Assembly: GCF_023973825.1 (NCBI RefSeq)
Contig: NC_090119.1
Location: forward strand, 310,001-374,000
Direction of reading: 5' to 3'
Length of the DNA: 64,000 bases
Source: Plasmodium brasilianum
Taxonomy: Eukaryota; Apicomplexa; Aconoidasida; Haemosporida; Plasmodiidae
How positions within the stretch are numbered: the stretch's first letter is position 1; every line of letters begins with the position of its first letter. Below the pieces are notes generated by a model, which was not told the origin of the DNA, made no database searches, and saw only the letters and a list, made by a program, of their open reading frames with translations. Positions 31,557 through 41,917 of the stretch are shown here, in pieces. The position numbers and the translations under genes were made by a program.

Positions 31557-34500
31557 ATGCTATTCCATCATTTTGATTACAAAAAAATGAATGAGATAGA
31601 GAAACTGGTAGAGGAGTACATTTCTCCTGAACAAGTCATGTTTCGGTATGGTAAAGAAAAGAAGGTAGAGATTATTTATGAAAAGAACAAAGATAAAGAA
31701 GAGAACAAAATAAGAAATGAAATATTAAAAAAGCTAGTACTCTTTATAGAGGAAACAGATATAGAAGATGGCAAGGGAGAAAAAAAAAAGAAAGAAGTAA
31801 AAACAAAAGAAGAAAACAAATTAACGGATATGGATGTCAATACGAAAAATGAATTTTACCAGAACAGTTCAGGTAAAAATTTTAAAATAAAGTATAACAA
31901 ATTAATACGAATAATCGTAATGTTAAAAAAATATTGTTTCTGCAATGAAAATATGAAAAGAGGGACAGCTGTAAATTTAATTGCCCAACTATTTGACGAA
32001 GTAAACATTGCAAAATTGGAAAAAGAATATTTAAAATGTATTATATTTTTTTTTATTAAAAAAATAGAAGACTGGCATTGTGTTAATGGGGTAGTTAAGT
32101 TTTTTTTAATTATGTTTGAAAGGTATATAGACATACTGAGAGATATACAATATTCAAGTGAAATGACTACAATTTATAAATATTTATTCGTTTTAAAAAA
32201 AAATAAGAAAATGGGAAAGACGATTTACTTAACGAAGGAACGAAATGCAGATGAATTGTGCGTTGAAAGTAAAGAGGAAATGAATGCAGAAAAGGAAGAA
32301 GAATTGTGTGGGAAGCAAGAGCGACAGGAGTGGCATGATCATTATAGCGGTGGAGATGATAATGATTACTTAAATAATGGCGTGTATGATAATGATTACT
32401 TAAATAATGGCGTGTATGATAATGACTACTTATATAATGATGAGTACGATAATTACGACTACGATGACTCATGCGATGATAGCGAAGAGGAGGGAAATTA
32501 CGGACGTTATTATGAACAAGATGGCAATGAAGATAACGATGATGATGATGAATCAGAGGAGGAAATAGCGAAGGAAGAGAAATTTTGCGTTGTTTACAAA
32601 ATTTTAAAAAACATGTTTAAACATATACATGCACCAAGTTATTTACAGAGTATAAGACTGAACTATTATAAAATAATATTAATATCTCTAGAACAATTTA
32701 GAATTGAAATTTCTTCTATATCTAATTTTATCGATAAAATTCAAGTACAGCTAGAGAATGAATCAGATCCTAGAAACATTTTAGTTCTATTTGACATTAT
32801 ATATACGTTATGCAGTAAGTATCTATCACCTCCTATTGGTAGTGATGAAGATGTAGTAAGTGTGAATGAGGAATACGTAGATAGAAGCAGTCTGAACAGT
32901 GTAAGGGACGAAAAGAGTAGAGAGAAGACTCGTGTCCACGCTGCTCAGCAGGACAAACGAAGCGTTACCTACGCGAATGAAAATTGTGCAAACTATGGTC
33001 AAATGGATGATAATCAAACAAGCGCTAATCGCACGAACGACAATCAAGTAGCAGATAATCAAGCAGTAGATAATCAAGCAGTAGATAATCACGTAGCAGA
33101 TAATCACGTAGCAGATAATCACGTAGCAGATAATCAAGTAGCAGATAATCACGTAGCAGATAATCACGTAGCAGATAATCAAGTAGCAGATAATCAAGTA
33201 GCAGATAATCACGTAGCAGATAATCAAGTAGCAGATAATCAAGTAGCAGATAATCAAGCAGTAGATAATCACGTAGCAAATAATCAAGTAGCAGATAATC
33301 ACGTAGCAGATAATCAAGTAGCAGATAATCACGTAGCAGATAATCACGTAGCAGATAATCACGTAGCACATAATCAAGTAGCACATAATCAAGTAGCAGA
33401 TAATCACGTAGCAGATAATCACGTAGCAGATAATCAAGTAGCAGATAATCAAATAGATGATGATCAAATAAAGGCTAATCAAATGGGTGATAATAACATA
33501 AGCGCTAACCAAATAAACGCGAACCAAATAAACACAAATGCGCTGTTCTCATATGAAAGGGAGATGCAGTACCTTAAGTCAGTTATAGATATAGCGTTTT
33601 ATTATTTCCCCATAGAATTCATAAATAGCGATGGGCGTTATGACTGCATCACTGAAGAGGATTTACAAGAATCCTTTTTAAAATGTTTAATGTCGAATAA
33701 AAGATTAGGAAGCTATGTAATAATGAATATATTAGATCAATTTTATAATACAGAGGATGATGAAATAAATGAAAAAAACTTAAAAAGTATTCAAAAAACT
33801 TTAGAAATTTGTGTTCCTTTTTATGGTTGTGTATGCACATCAAAATTTATTACTACAGTTATTGGAATAATTGAACTAGAGTGTATAGAAAATGATTGTG
33901 CAGATAAGATGATGAACTATTTTATTGATATACTTTTAATATTTATAAATAATATGAATAAAGAAGAAACGAATGGGAAATATTCTTTACTTAATAAATG
34001 TTTTCTTAATATGTTTAAAGAATTCCAAAGGTATATTATACTACATAAAAAGATGTATGAAAAAGATGAGGAATACAATTTTTTTAATTTTGCTCATTTG
34101 TCAAGTACACACTTAAGCCCATGTGGTGTTATACTTACCACTAATGAAAACATAAAGACAAGTGAAGAAAAAACGGACATCCCACTTATTCCCGATGAGA
34201 AGCGTGAAACGTTGTTACATAATTTACTACCACCTTCGAAAGAAATACTTAATTCTAAAATGCTGCATGTAAACGAAATAATAGCGGAATCGTGTGAAGG
34301 CGTTACACCAGAGGGAAACAGCAACGCAATTGAAAATTTTGATCTGAACGACATTGCCAATGTGTCAGATTCATCGTCCATTAGCGCTGGATTGGGCGAA
34401 GAAAATAGCTTTGTGCGTTCGATGAACAAGTATGAAATGAGTGTGATAAGCGGAAGTGAAAGAAGTGATAGGAGAGATCGAAGTGATAGGAGTGGTCGAA

Positions 34501-37500
34501 GTGATAGGAGTGGTCGAAGTGATAGGAGTGGTCGAAGTGAGAGGAGTGGTCGAAGTGAGAGGAGTGGTCGAAGTGAGAGGAGTGGTCGAAGTGGTAGGAG
34601 TGGTCAAAGCGACCGAAGCCAGCGAGACATATTTTCCATTATTAAGGAAAAGGACGAAATTGAAAAAATGAAGGAGAACAAGAAGAAGCAGAAGAAGAAA
34701 GAAGGGAAAAAAAAAAATAAAATAAAATTTCACAAATTTCATGTGATAGAAAGAATACTCATATGCATATCGAAAGGGAATATGCCCATCTTTTTGTACA
34801 TGATAAACAGTATTATTAAGCCGATCTTGAGGCAGTGTTATTATTTAGTAAATTTTCTAACGAATGAAAAGGGAAAAAAAAGAAAACAAAAAAGTAATCC
34901 AACAGAGGATGCTAACATTAAGATAAGGGAGAAATTGGAGGAAGAAACCCAATCCGACAAGGAAAAAGTGAGTGTGCTAGGTATTACTAAATTTTGTGGT
35001 AGTAATGAAAAGGACGTATTTACATATGATGTGAGGGATAGAAAAATATGGGATTTACTGGTTATGTATATAAACTTTTTAAATAATGTTCTCGAAAAGA
35101 GTGCACACGTAGATGAAGTAGTATTGTATAATATATGTTTTATAAAAGAAATATACATAATTACAGAAATATTAAAAAAAGGAATTTATTTTTTTTTTCA
35201 TAAATATCATGATTGCGGTTTGAATCTGTACAATGTTCTCACATATTTTATATGTATGCATAATGACAGGAATGATATAAATCATCATAGGGGTAGTACT
35301 TGTAACATCTCCTTTTTTTTTAAGACCATTTTTTCCTTTTTTTATATTATCGGTTTGCACCCAACTAAAAAAGAAGGCATTTCTTTTTTTTATGAACATG
35401 GTAATAGTAAAATTTGCACTGAAATATTTGGAGATAACTTCGTATATGTAGATTTATGGAGAATTAGTATTAACACAAAACATGCTGATTTTGAAAAGGA
35501 CATCAAGTATAACAATGATAATATTATTAATAAGAAATGTAAGGATTATAAAGTGAATGACCTATTTTTTTTTCTTAATTTAGTAAATAAACTTATAAAA
35601 TATAAATATGAACAGATTCAGAATTATATTAACATTATTATGATTAATATATGCCTATTAATATTAAAGATGTATGTTTGTGCATATAAAAATTTACATT
35701 ATTATATAAATTATGTGCATAAAGTATACTTTATGAACATACCATCTCTCTTCTTCTTGGCAACGAATATATCATCTTTCATCTTGAAGCATTTTTATAA
35801 TTATGTAGAAACGATAAAGGAAATATGTCTGTGTATAAAAAAGGATGACAAGTGTATTTCGTCTTATCAGACACACACACTACCCCATAAGTGCTCACAA
35901 ACTAATATCCCTAATGGTGTAATGAAAAGGCTCTACTCACGTTTTTGCAACACAGAGACGGATGTAGTCGGTGCAAGCTTTGATGATAAGGAAGTTAGTT
36001 GTGGCGTGAATACATATAATGATGAAATTAATGAGGATGGAAATGCTGGAAACGCTTTTAATCGTTGGGATGAATTCCTTCAGTTCATTAGTGAGAACAA
36101 CCCCTCGAGTCAGTACATGAACGGGGCAATGCTAAAATGTGGCGTCGAAAAGATACACAATTTATTTTATGATGATAGTGCAGTAATACCTGAGCAAGAT
36201 GGTATAAATCGGGGGTGTGGTAAGGTTAAAGAGTCGGTTGATCAGAAAGAGAGCAAATGCAAAATTGTAATTAATAAACGTTTGAATGATAAAGAAATCG
36301 TCGCTTTTCATTTTTTCTTTCTTCTAAATCTAACTTATATGCATATCTATTACACGTATTTACAAGCAGTAGAAATGTTACGAACGGATGAAAAAGCGGT
36401 AGACGCAAATGTGAGTAGTGGATGTGATTTAGAAGAGGGACATAAGGACAAAGAGGAGGAACATTATGAAAAGGATCAAGTAAAAACCTTGCTATATGAT
36501 AGACCTATTTCTGTGAATAATTTAGAAATACTTGAACTGTGCATAAATTATATATATGAAGAAAAGATAATCAAAAATGTCTTTTTAAATAAAGCTTGTG
36601 AACGGATTTTGGATGAACAGGAAGAGAAGGAAATGGTTCGAAGCATAGAAATAGCTAACGAGGATTTAAATTTAAACTATTATGCAACTTACATAAATGG
36701 TAGTAGTGACATAAATGGTAGAAGTGATAGAATTGATAGAAATAATGGAAATATTAAGAATAATTTTATACCAATTAATTATATAAAAAATGTTGAGTTA
36801 AAGGATCTAATGACATGCGTAATGGTGGACAAAACGAGTACAGATGTTAAAAATGAATTATTGTCGTATGTAATAAATAAAAATATATTTAAAAATGTAA
36901 TTAATTTAGACATAAATATGTTTCTTCACCTTTTAAAAACAACATTAACAGTTTATGTTATATATGAGAAGGATAGTAAGAACAACTTAGAAGGAAAGAG
37001 GAGATCTAATGAAGATAGCTGTTTACTATTTGCTGGATATGTGTATGGAAAGTTAAAAGGATGTTTTAATCATATTTTTATATTCTATGATGAGATGAAA
37101 AAAAAAGAACTTTTAGAAAAATTGATTCAGAATTGTGTATGTACAAATAATAGTACAGTTGATATAAATGAACAGAATGACATGTTTTACGCATTTTTTA
37201 AATTACACAGTTGTTCGTTTGATCTAAATAATAGTAAGATTGATACATTACATCCTCCATTTAATGCGTTATTACTTCTCTTCCTACCATTCCCACTTTC
37301 TGTTTATCCTTTCATCGGGAGAAGTTACATGCACAAATTGATAAAATTATGCATGTATATATATTTATATAATATATATAGCACAAACGATTCATTAGTT
37401 AGCGGCATACCATCAGAATGCAAGAACGATAATTGTGTAGATGCAAAAGAGCAGCATTATACATGTAATAAGATGAGCCATACTTGTTTGGTAAAAGATG

Positions 37501-40238
37501 AAGAGGATTTACTTAATCAGTACGACACGTTTTTGAAATTTTTAAATGAGAAAAGTGCTTTTTATTTGAAAGAATTTATTCATGAATCTTTTGATCATAA
37601 TGAAATAAAAAAATGTTTATCTCTAATTGATTGCACCAATATGAGAAGTATGTATAAATGCTCTCTACAAATTATGAGTATCTTATTACACACTTGTGAC
37701 TGTAAAGGCGAAATGCTACCATTTGTGTATACTCATTTCGATTTAATAAGACAATTTTCAGTTACCCTAAAAGGAGCCTTACTATTTAAGGTAATAATAC
37801 AGCATTTCACGGATATGTTTGAGGCGTTTATCCATAAACGCTGTGTCAGTAACGAAGGGGGTAGCAACGATCAATTCAGGTACTTCCTGTCCAGGTTTGT
37901 TGATTTTGTCACGCAGGGAGGGGAAGAAATCGGAGCCGGTGAAGAAGTGGAAGGGGGGGAAGAAGCGGAAAGAAGGGAAGAAGCAGTAACGGGGGAAGTA
38001 ACAGAAACAGGGGAAGTAGCAGTAACAGGGGAAGTAGCAGTAACAGGGGAAGTAGCAGTAACAGGGGAAGTAGCAGTAACAGGGGAAGTAGCAGTAACAG
38101 GGGAAGAAGCAATAACAAGGGAAGAAGCAGTAACAGGGGAAGAAGCAGTAACAAGGGAAGAAGCAGTAACAGGGGAAGAAGCAGTAACAAGGGAAGAAGC
38201 AGTAACAGGGGAAGAAGCAGTAACAGGGGAAGAAGCAGTAACAGGGGAAGAAGCAGTAATTGGAGGAGAAGCCGCACATGTGTGCAAGCTATTTTTCCTA
38301 TTTGACTATTTGTATTTTAGCAAAAAAGAAGACACGGAAAAGCAGGAAAAAGTTTACTTCAACGGTGAGGGTAAAGGGGTCTCCACAGAAAATGTTCAAA
38401 GTATGCACAAAAAGAGAAACAGTTTTTATAAAAGGAACGAAGACATATACATAGTTGACCAATCGCACCTAAGTATCTTCCTAGAGTGTGGGGGGAAAAA
38501 AGAGGGTAAAAATGGATCCAAAGAAACAACAGTATATAATTGTAGGTATTTAAGAAGAGTTAATTGTTTTCCATTTAATGAGGGCACAATAGATGTAATA
38601 AATTTGAAAAGAATGTTTTCGATGAAGAACGAAATATTATCAAGTTGTGTTACCATGAATGAGGATGATTTCTATTTATATTGCCATTTTTTTTATTGCC
38701 TTTTTCAATATATGTCCATTTTTTACGATTTAAATTTTTATACACAGGAAAAATTTAATGAAGAATATTTTGAAGAGAATATTGAATATTTGTGTAATAA
38801 CTTAGATAATAATACTTGTGGTACGTCAACATTAATTCTGTTCTACTATAGTTATGTAACCTATATGTATGAGAAAATTTACTCTACTATATATAATATA
38901 GATACGAACACTTTATTTGAAAAGGAAAATTATAATAGTATTACTTTTACCCAAAACAGAAGTTTTCTTATTACATACAAAAATATTCTAATTAATTATT
39001 TTTACCATCTTTATAATTATTTTTATTTTATCGATGTTACGAATAGGTTTGTTTCTATGACAGAATTTTTCTTTATCTTGAACAGAGAAAAAATCATTTT
39101 TGAATATTCCTTACCTTATGATTTCATTTGTAAAAATGAACAAATTGTAAAATTTGTGCAAAATTTTATTTGTAATTCTGCCTTCAATCCTTACGCAAAT
39201 GTTGAAAGAACTCAAGAAAAAGGGAAAACTACATTTGTATTCGATGAAATGAAGAAACAAAAACGAAAAAATATGTACATTATTGAAGAAAATAATCAGG
39301 TTAATGGAGAAACCAAAGGAAATATTCCATTAAATGTTGATTCGGCAAATTATGGTAAATTTATTGACAATGAGACGAACGCGAAAGCCATTTATGATGA
39401 CAGCGGAGTCTGCATTGAGAAGTCCATCACGCAGTCCAACAATGCACCCATCAGTACGTCCACCACTACTTCTGTCATTACGCCTATCCCCCCTAACGTC
39501 GAAAATGACGAAAAGTGCGCCCTTTTTTTGGACGGTTTAAGAAAGAGAAAGGAAAAATTAAACAAATACAATTGCAAATATCTGAGCATAATCCATGTAA
39601 TGGCAATATTACTGTTAAATATGCCCATTGAAGAAGCAATAAATGATTACTACCATGTTTTAGAGATATGCTTACTTAAGGGCATTAATAAAGTGTCCAA
39701 TTTTTTTATCAGCAAAACGGATTATCTATATAACAACAAAAAGTATATCAATGGGATATTAAGGAAAAACACAAGTCTAGTTAAACTAGTGTTTGCCGAC
39801 ACCCGTACTGACAGTGATAATCATAATGATGCGTGTGAAAATCGGGATGGAAGTAAAAGGAGGGAAAAAGAAGTTGGTGAAAATAAATTAAAAAAAATAT
39901 TAGTAAAGGAAATTATATCAATGAACATGATACTCTGTTTGCGTTTACTTTACCTTATAATTAATTTATTGAATTATTTTTTAAAATTTGAAACTAAAAT
40001 TAAAGAAAAAACAAGGAATAAGAAAAGTAATAAAAATAGAAGTTTAAAAGAGAATTTTCATTTTTTATTATCTTATAAAAGTATAATTATTAAAAGTGTA
40101 TTGAAAATAATCGTTTCGGTGCCCCTAGCTTTAATTAGACACCTGTGCGCTTGTATTTTTTACGTTCTGTCCTTTTTTAGTTACCAGTCCTTTCTCTCCT
40201 ACTCGGTTATTCAAGATGTAGGTTATTTGAGAAAATAA
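31557..40238 (+). CDS. MMS19: MMS19 homologue (cytosolic Fe-S cluster targeting, HEAT-repeat protein)
   Basis: MMS19 is the HEAT-repeat scaffold of the cytosolic iron-sulfur targeting complex (with CIAO1/CIA2). It delivers Fe-S clusters to DNA polymerases, XPD/RAD3-type helicases, primase and similar clients. This is a 2893-residue single exon; human MMS19 is about 1030. The match comes from ordered family-like blocks: a helical repeat with KKIEDWHCVNGVVKFFLIMF near residues 160-185; DPRNILVLFDIIYTLCSKYL (404-423), like the DPRNLL-x-x-F block; FYYFPIEFINSDGRYDCITE (about 678-697), like the family's YFPI-x-F...IT-x-EDL signature, followed by EDLQESFLKCLMSN; and a C-terminal LSYKSIIIKSVLKII...RHLCACIFYVLSF helix pair resembling the MMS19 C-terminal domain. 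The rest is acidic, poly-basic and repeat insertions. A second in-frame Met lies at residue 11 (31587), and either could be the start. Confidence 0.75.
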   Translation: MLFHHFDYKKMNEIEKLVEEYISPEQVMFRYGKEKKVEIIYEKNKDKEENKIRNEILKKLVLFIEETDIEDGKGEKKKKEVKTKEENKLTDMDVNTKNEFYQNSSGKNFKIKYNKLIRIIVMLKKYCFCNENMKRGTAVNLIAQLFDEVNIAKLEKEYLKCIIFFFIKKIEDWHCVNGVVKFFLIMFERYIDILRDIQYSSEMTTIYKYLFVLKKNKKMGKTIYLTKERNADELCVESKEEMNAEKEEELCGKQERQEWHDHYSGGDDNDYLNNGVYDNDYLNNGVYDNDYLYNDEYDNYDYDDSCDDSEEEGNYGRYYEQDGNEDNDDDDESEEEIAKEEKFCVVYKILKNMFKHIHAPSYLQSIRLNYYKIILISLEQFRIEISSISNFIDKIQVQLENESDPRNILVLFDIIYTLCSKYLSPPIGSDEDVVSVNEEYVDRSSLNSVRDEKSREKTRVHAAQQDKRSVTYANENCANYGQMDDNQTSANRTNDNQVADNQAVDNQAVDNHVADNHVADNHVADNQVADNHVADNHVADNQVADNQVADNHVADNQVADNQVADNQAVDNHVANNQVADNHVADNQVADNHVADNHVADNHVAHNQVAHNQVADNHVADNHVADNQVADNQIDDDQIKANQMGDNNISANQINANQINTNALFSYEREMQYLKSVIDIAFYYFPIEFINSDGRYDCITEEDLQESFLKCLMSNKRLGSYVIMNILDQFYNTEDDEINEKNLKSIQKTLEICVPFYGCVCTSKFITTVIGIIELECIENDCADKMMNYFIDILLIFINNMNKEETNGKYSLLNKCFLNMFKEFQRYIILHKKMYEKDEEYNFFNFAHLSSTHLSPCGVILTTNENIKTSEEKTDIPLIPDEKRETLLHNLLPPSKEILNSKMLHVNEIIAESCEGVTPEGNSNAIENFDLNDIANVSDSSSISAGLGEENSFVRSMNKYEMSVISGSERSDRRDRSDRSGRSDRSGRSDRSGRSERSGRSERSGRSERSGRSGRSGQSDRSQRDIFSIIKEKDEIEKMKENKKKQKKKEGKKKNKIKFHKFHVIERILICISKGNMPIFLYMINSIIKPILRQCYYLVNFLTNEKGKKRKQKSNPTEDANIKIREKLEEETQSDKEKVSVLGITKFCGSNEKDVFTYDVRDRKIWDLLVMYINFLNNVLEKSAHVDEVVLYNICFIKEIYIITEILKKGIYFFFHKYHDCGLNLYNVLTYFICMHNDRNDINHHRGSTCNISFFFKTIFSFFYIIGLHPTKKEGISFFYEHGNSKICTEIFGDNFVYVDLWRISINTKHADFEKDIKYNNDNIINKKCKDYKVNDLFFFLNLVNKLIKYKYEQIQNYINIIMINICLLILKMYVCAYKNLHYYINYVHKVYFMNIPSLFFLATNISSFILKHFYNYVETIKEICLCIKKDDKCISSYQTHTLPHKCSQTNIPNGVMKRLYSRFCNTETDVVGASFDDKEVSCGVNTYNDEINEDGNAGNAFNRWDEFLQFISENNPSSQYMNGAMLKCGVEKIHNLFYDDSAVIPEQDGINRGCGKVKESVDQKESKCKIVINKRLNDKEIVAFHFFFLLNLTYMHIYYTYLQAVEMLRTDEKAVDANVSSGCDLEEGHKDKEEEHYEKDQVKTLLYDRPISVNNLEILELCINYIYEEKIIKNVFLNKACERILDEQEEKEMVRSIEIANEDLNLNYYATYINGSSDINGRSDRIDRNNGNIKNNFIPINYIKNVELKDLMTCVMVDKTSTDVKNELLSYVINKNIFKNVINLDINMFLHLLKTTLTVYVIYEKDSKNNLEGKRRSNEDSCLLFAGYVYGKLKGCFNHIFIFYDEMKKKELLEKLIQNCVCTNNSTVDINEQNDMFYAFFKLHSCSFDLNNSKIDTLHPPFNALLLLFLPFPLSVYPFIGRSYMHKLIKLCMYIYLYNIYSTNDSLVSGIPSECKNDNCVDAKEQHYTCNKMSHTCLVKDEEDLLNQYDTFLKFLNEKSAFYLKEFIHESFDHNEIKKCLSLIDCTNMRSMYKCSLQIMSILLHTCDCKGEMLPFVYTHFDLIRQFSVTLKGALLFKVIIQHFTDMFEAFIHKRCVSNEGGSNDQFRYFLSRFVDFVTQGGEEIGAGEEVEGGEEAERREEAVTGEVTETGEVAVTGEVAVTGEVAVTGEVAVTGEVAVTGEEAITREEAVTGEEAVTREEAVTGEEAVTREEAVTGEEAVTGEEAVTGEEAVIGGEAAHVCKLFFLFDYLYFSKKEDTEKQEKVYFNGEGKGVSTENVQSMHKKRNSFYKRNEDIYIVDQSHLSIFLECGGKKEGKNGSKETTVYNCRYLRRVNCFPFNEGTIDVINLKRMFSMKNEILSSCVTMNEDDFYLYCHFFYCLFQYMSIFYDLNFYTQEKFNEEYFEENIEYLCNNLDNNTCGTSTLILFYYSYVTYMYEKIYSTIYNIDTNTLFEKENYNSITFTQNRSFLITYKNILINYFYHLYNYFYFIDVTNRFVSMTEFFFILNREKIIFEYSLPYDFICKNEQIVKFVQNFICNSAFNPYANVERTQEKGKTTFVFDEMKKQKRKNMYIIEENNQVNGETKGNIPLNVDSANYGKFIDNETNAKAIYDDSGVCIEKSITQSNNAPISTSTTTSVITPIPPNVENDEKCALFLDGLRKRKEKLNKYNCKYLSIIHVMAILLLNMPIEEAINDYYHVLEICLLKGINKVSNFFISKTDYLYNNKKYINGILRKNTSLVKLVFADTRTDSDNHNDACENRDGSKRREKEVGENKLKKILVKEIISMNMILCLRLLYLIINLLNYFLKFETKIKEKTRNKKSNKNRSLKENFHFLLSYKSIIIKSVLKIIVSVPLALIRHLCACIFYVLSFFSYQSFLSYSVIQDVGYLRK
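33043..33462 (+). repeat. 15-nt coding repeat (DNQVA/DNHVA), about 28 units
   Basis: About 28 copies of a 15-nt unit (gataatcacgtagca or gataatcaagtagca) encode alternating DNHVA and DNQVA pentapeptides inside the MMS19-like protein, just before the YFPI block. The units differ almost only at the His/Gln codon. Confidence 0.97.
34468..34615 (+). repeat. 18-nt coding repeat (SDRSGR/SERSGR)
   Basis: About eight 18-nt units (aGTGATAGGAGTGGTCGA type) encode Ser-Asp/Glu-Arg-Ser-Gly-Arg hexapeptides, giving an RS-like, highly charged insert in the MMS19-like protein. Confidence 0.95.
37930..38268 (+). repeat. 18-nt coding repeat (EEAVTG/EVAVTG)
   Basis: About 17-18 units of 18 nt (GAAGCAGTAACAGGGGAA type) encode acidic hexapeptides EVAVTG, EEAVTG and EEAVTR. 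The unit has no stop codon in any of the three antisense frames, which produces overlapping antisense open frames of 122-165 codons that are not genes. Confidence 0.96.
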
Positions 40239-41626
40239 ACTGCATGAATGTCTGTGAGTTTGCTCGAGCGAGTGAACGAACACAATTTCGTGAGCGTGTC
40301 CTGTGCATATGTACACATATGAACATACATATATACTTATATATACGTTCCTACTTTTGCGTCATTTGCGGTGTTCCATTTTTGAAAAAACTTGCGCCAT
40401 GAAGATGAAACAAAACTGCGTATAATTTTTTTATCACTGTCTTATTCCATTTTTCATGTCTAAGATAGTTATAATGACTTAGTGGCTATTTATTGGCCGT
40501 TCAGTAGCCATTTTGTATTCTTACCTGTTTCGTTCGTGCTAACACTTTTTTTAATTTCTCCTTTTTTCATTTTACTTCTTACTTTTTCATAGATAAAATG
40601 GTACTTATCAATAGCGTCAGTTGATCCCCATAGGAAGGTCCGAAGAATGGTAGTACTCTGCAGGGCTAGATGGATGTAGCAGATTGCTTATTTTTTTTTG
40701 TTTATTTTTTTTATTTTGTTTATTTTTTTTATTTTGTTTATTTTTTTTATTTTGTTTATTTTTTTTATTTTGTTTATTTTGTTTTATTTTGATATATATT
40801 GCTTTATTTTGCTTTATTATAGTATATTTCATCATATTTCATTATATTTTATTTTTTTTTTTTTTGTACAAAAACAGTAAAAACAGAGTTAAATGCAATA
40901 TAAAATATAAATGTTATAATTTGTAATTAATAAATTAGAAAACCATATTTAAAAAAAAAAGATTTTTATGTATAGTTTCTTATGAACTTAAGACAAATAG
41001 GTTGAATGAATAAGTATGTAGGTATGAATACATATATATATTTATTTATAATATATGAATGTGTGTATGGATGTATGAAAAAAGAGACTAACAAAATAAA
41101 GCTCTGAAATAAAAAAAAAAATTAAAAGGGGGAGGCAATTTTGCATTAACAGAAATCTATAAATTTATTTGAAGAAGCGAAAATAAGAATAAAACGAGTC
41201 AGAATAAGAGCTGCATAATTCTATATATTTATGTGAGCATATATACATATATTTCCTAAAAAAACTAAAAATGTGGAGAAAAATTCTTCCTTTTTTTCAT
41301 GTGCATACGTATCAATCACATACGTATATATATATACGTGCACACATATGTATGCGGGCATAAGCACATATATAACAATTGACTCATTCCTTTCCTTTAC
41401 CTTTTTGTAAAGAATACATGTAAAAATAAAAAAACATGATCTGACGTTAAATTTCTTTTAGAGAAAAAAAACTAAATTGATGTTGCAAGAAATACAAGTA
41501 ACATAAGTATAAGAAGAAAGGGTCCATACAGTACGAACAAATATTTCCACCTGAACACGCGCACAAAAAAAAAAAAAAAAAAAAAAAAAAAATTATGAAC
41601 AGGTAATGACAATTTTGCGAAAAAAA

Positions 41627-41671
<45 letters not shown>

Positions 41672-41917
41672 TATTTATTTAAATAGCTAGATCGATATAT
41701 AGAATAGCAGAACGGGAATCATTTTAATATATAGATTTTTCAATTTATCATTTGGAAATCTTACGAAATATAGCGCCCGTGGATCATCAGGTTAAGAAAC
41801 ACCTTAAATGGGGTCCTACATTACAAAAAAAAAAGAAAGAAATGAAGAAAGAAAGAAAGAATGGAATAAGGTAATTTACATGTTATCCATAAATATATGA
41901 TGGCCTTAAATTAATAT
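40239..41917. other. Convergent intergenic region (MMS19 and TMEM222 3' ends)
   Basis: 1.7 kb between two 3' ends. It holds 3' UTR sequence, an 18-nt T-rich repeat (40690-40800), an A homopolymer at about 41570-41591 and an (AT)n tract at 41633-41666. I see no gene. Confidence 0.7.
40690..40800. repeat. 18-nt T-rich repeat (tttattttttttattttg)
   Basis: Five or six copies of a T-rich 18-nt unit downstream of the MMS19-like gene. It creates spurious Phe/Leu/Cys frames (+) and Lys/Gln/Asn frames (-). Confidence 0.9.

Noticed and set aside
32826..33527. 233-codon - strand frame rich in Ile/Tyr/Cys/Leu
   Set aside because: Antisense of the DNQVA repeat array in the MMS19-like gene.
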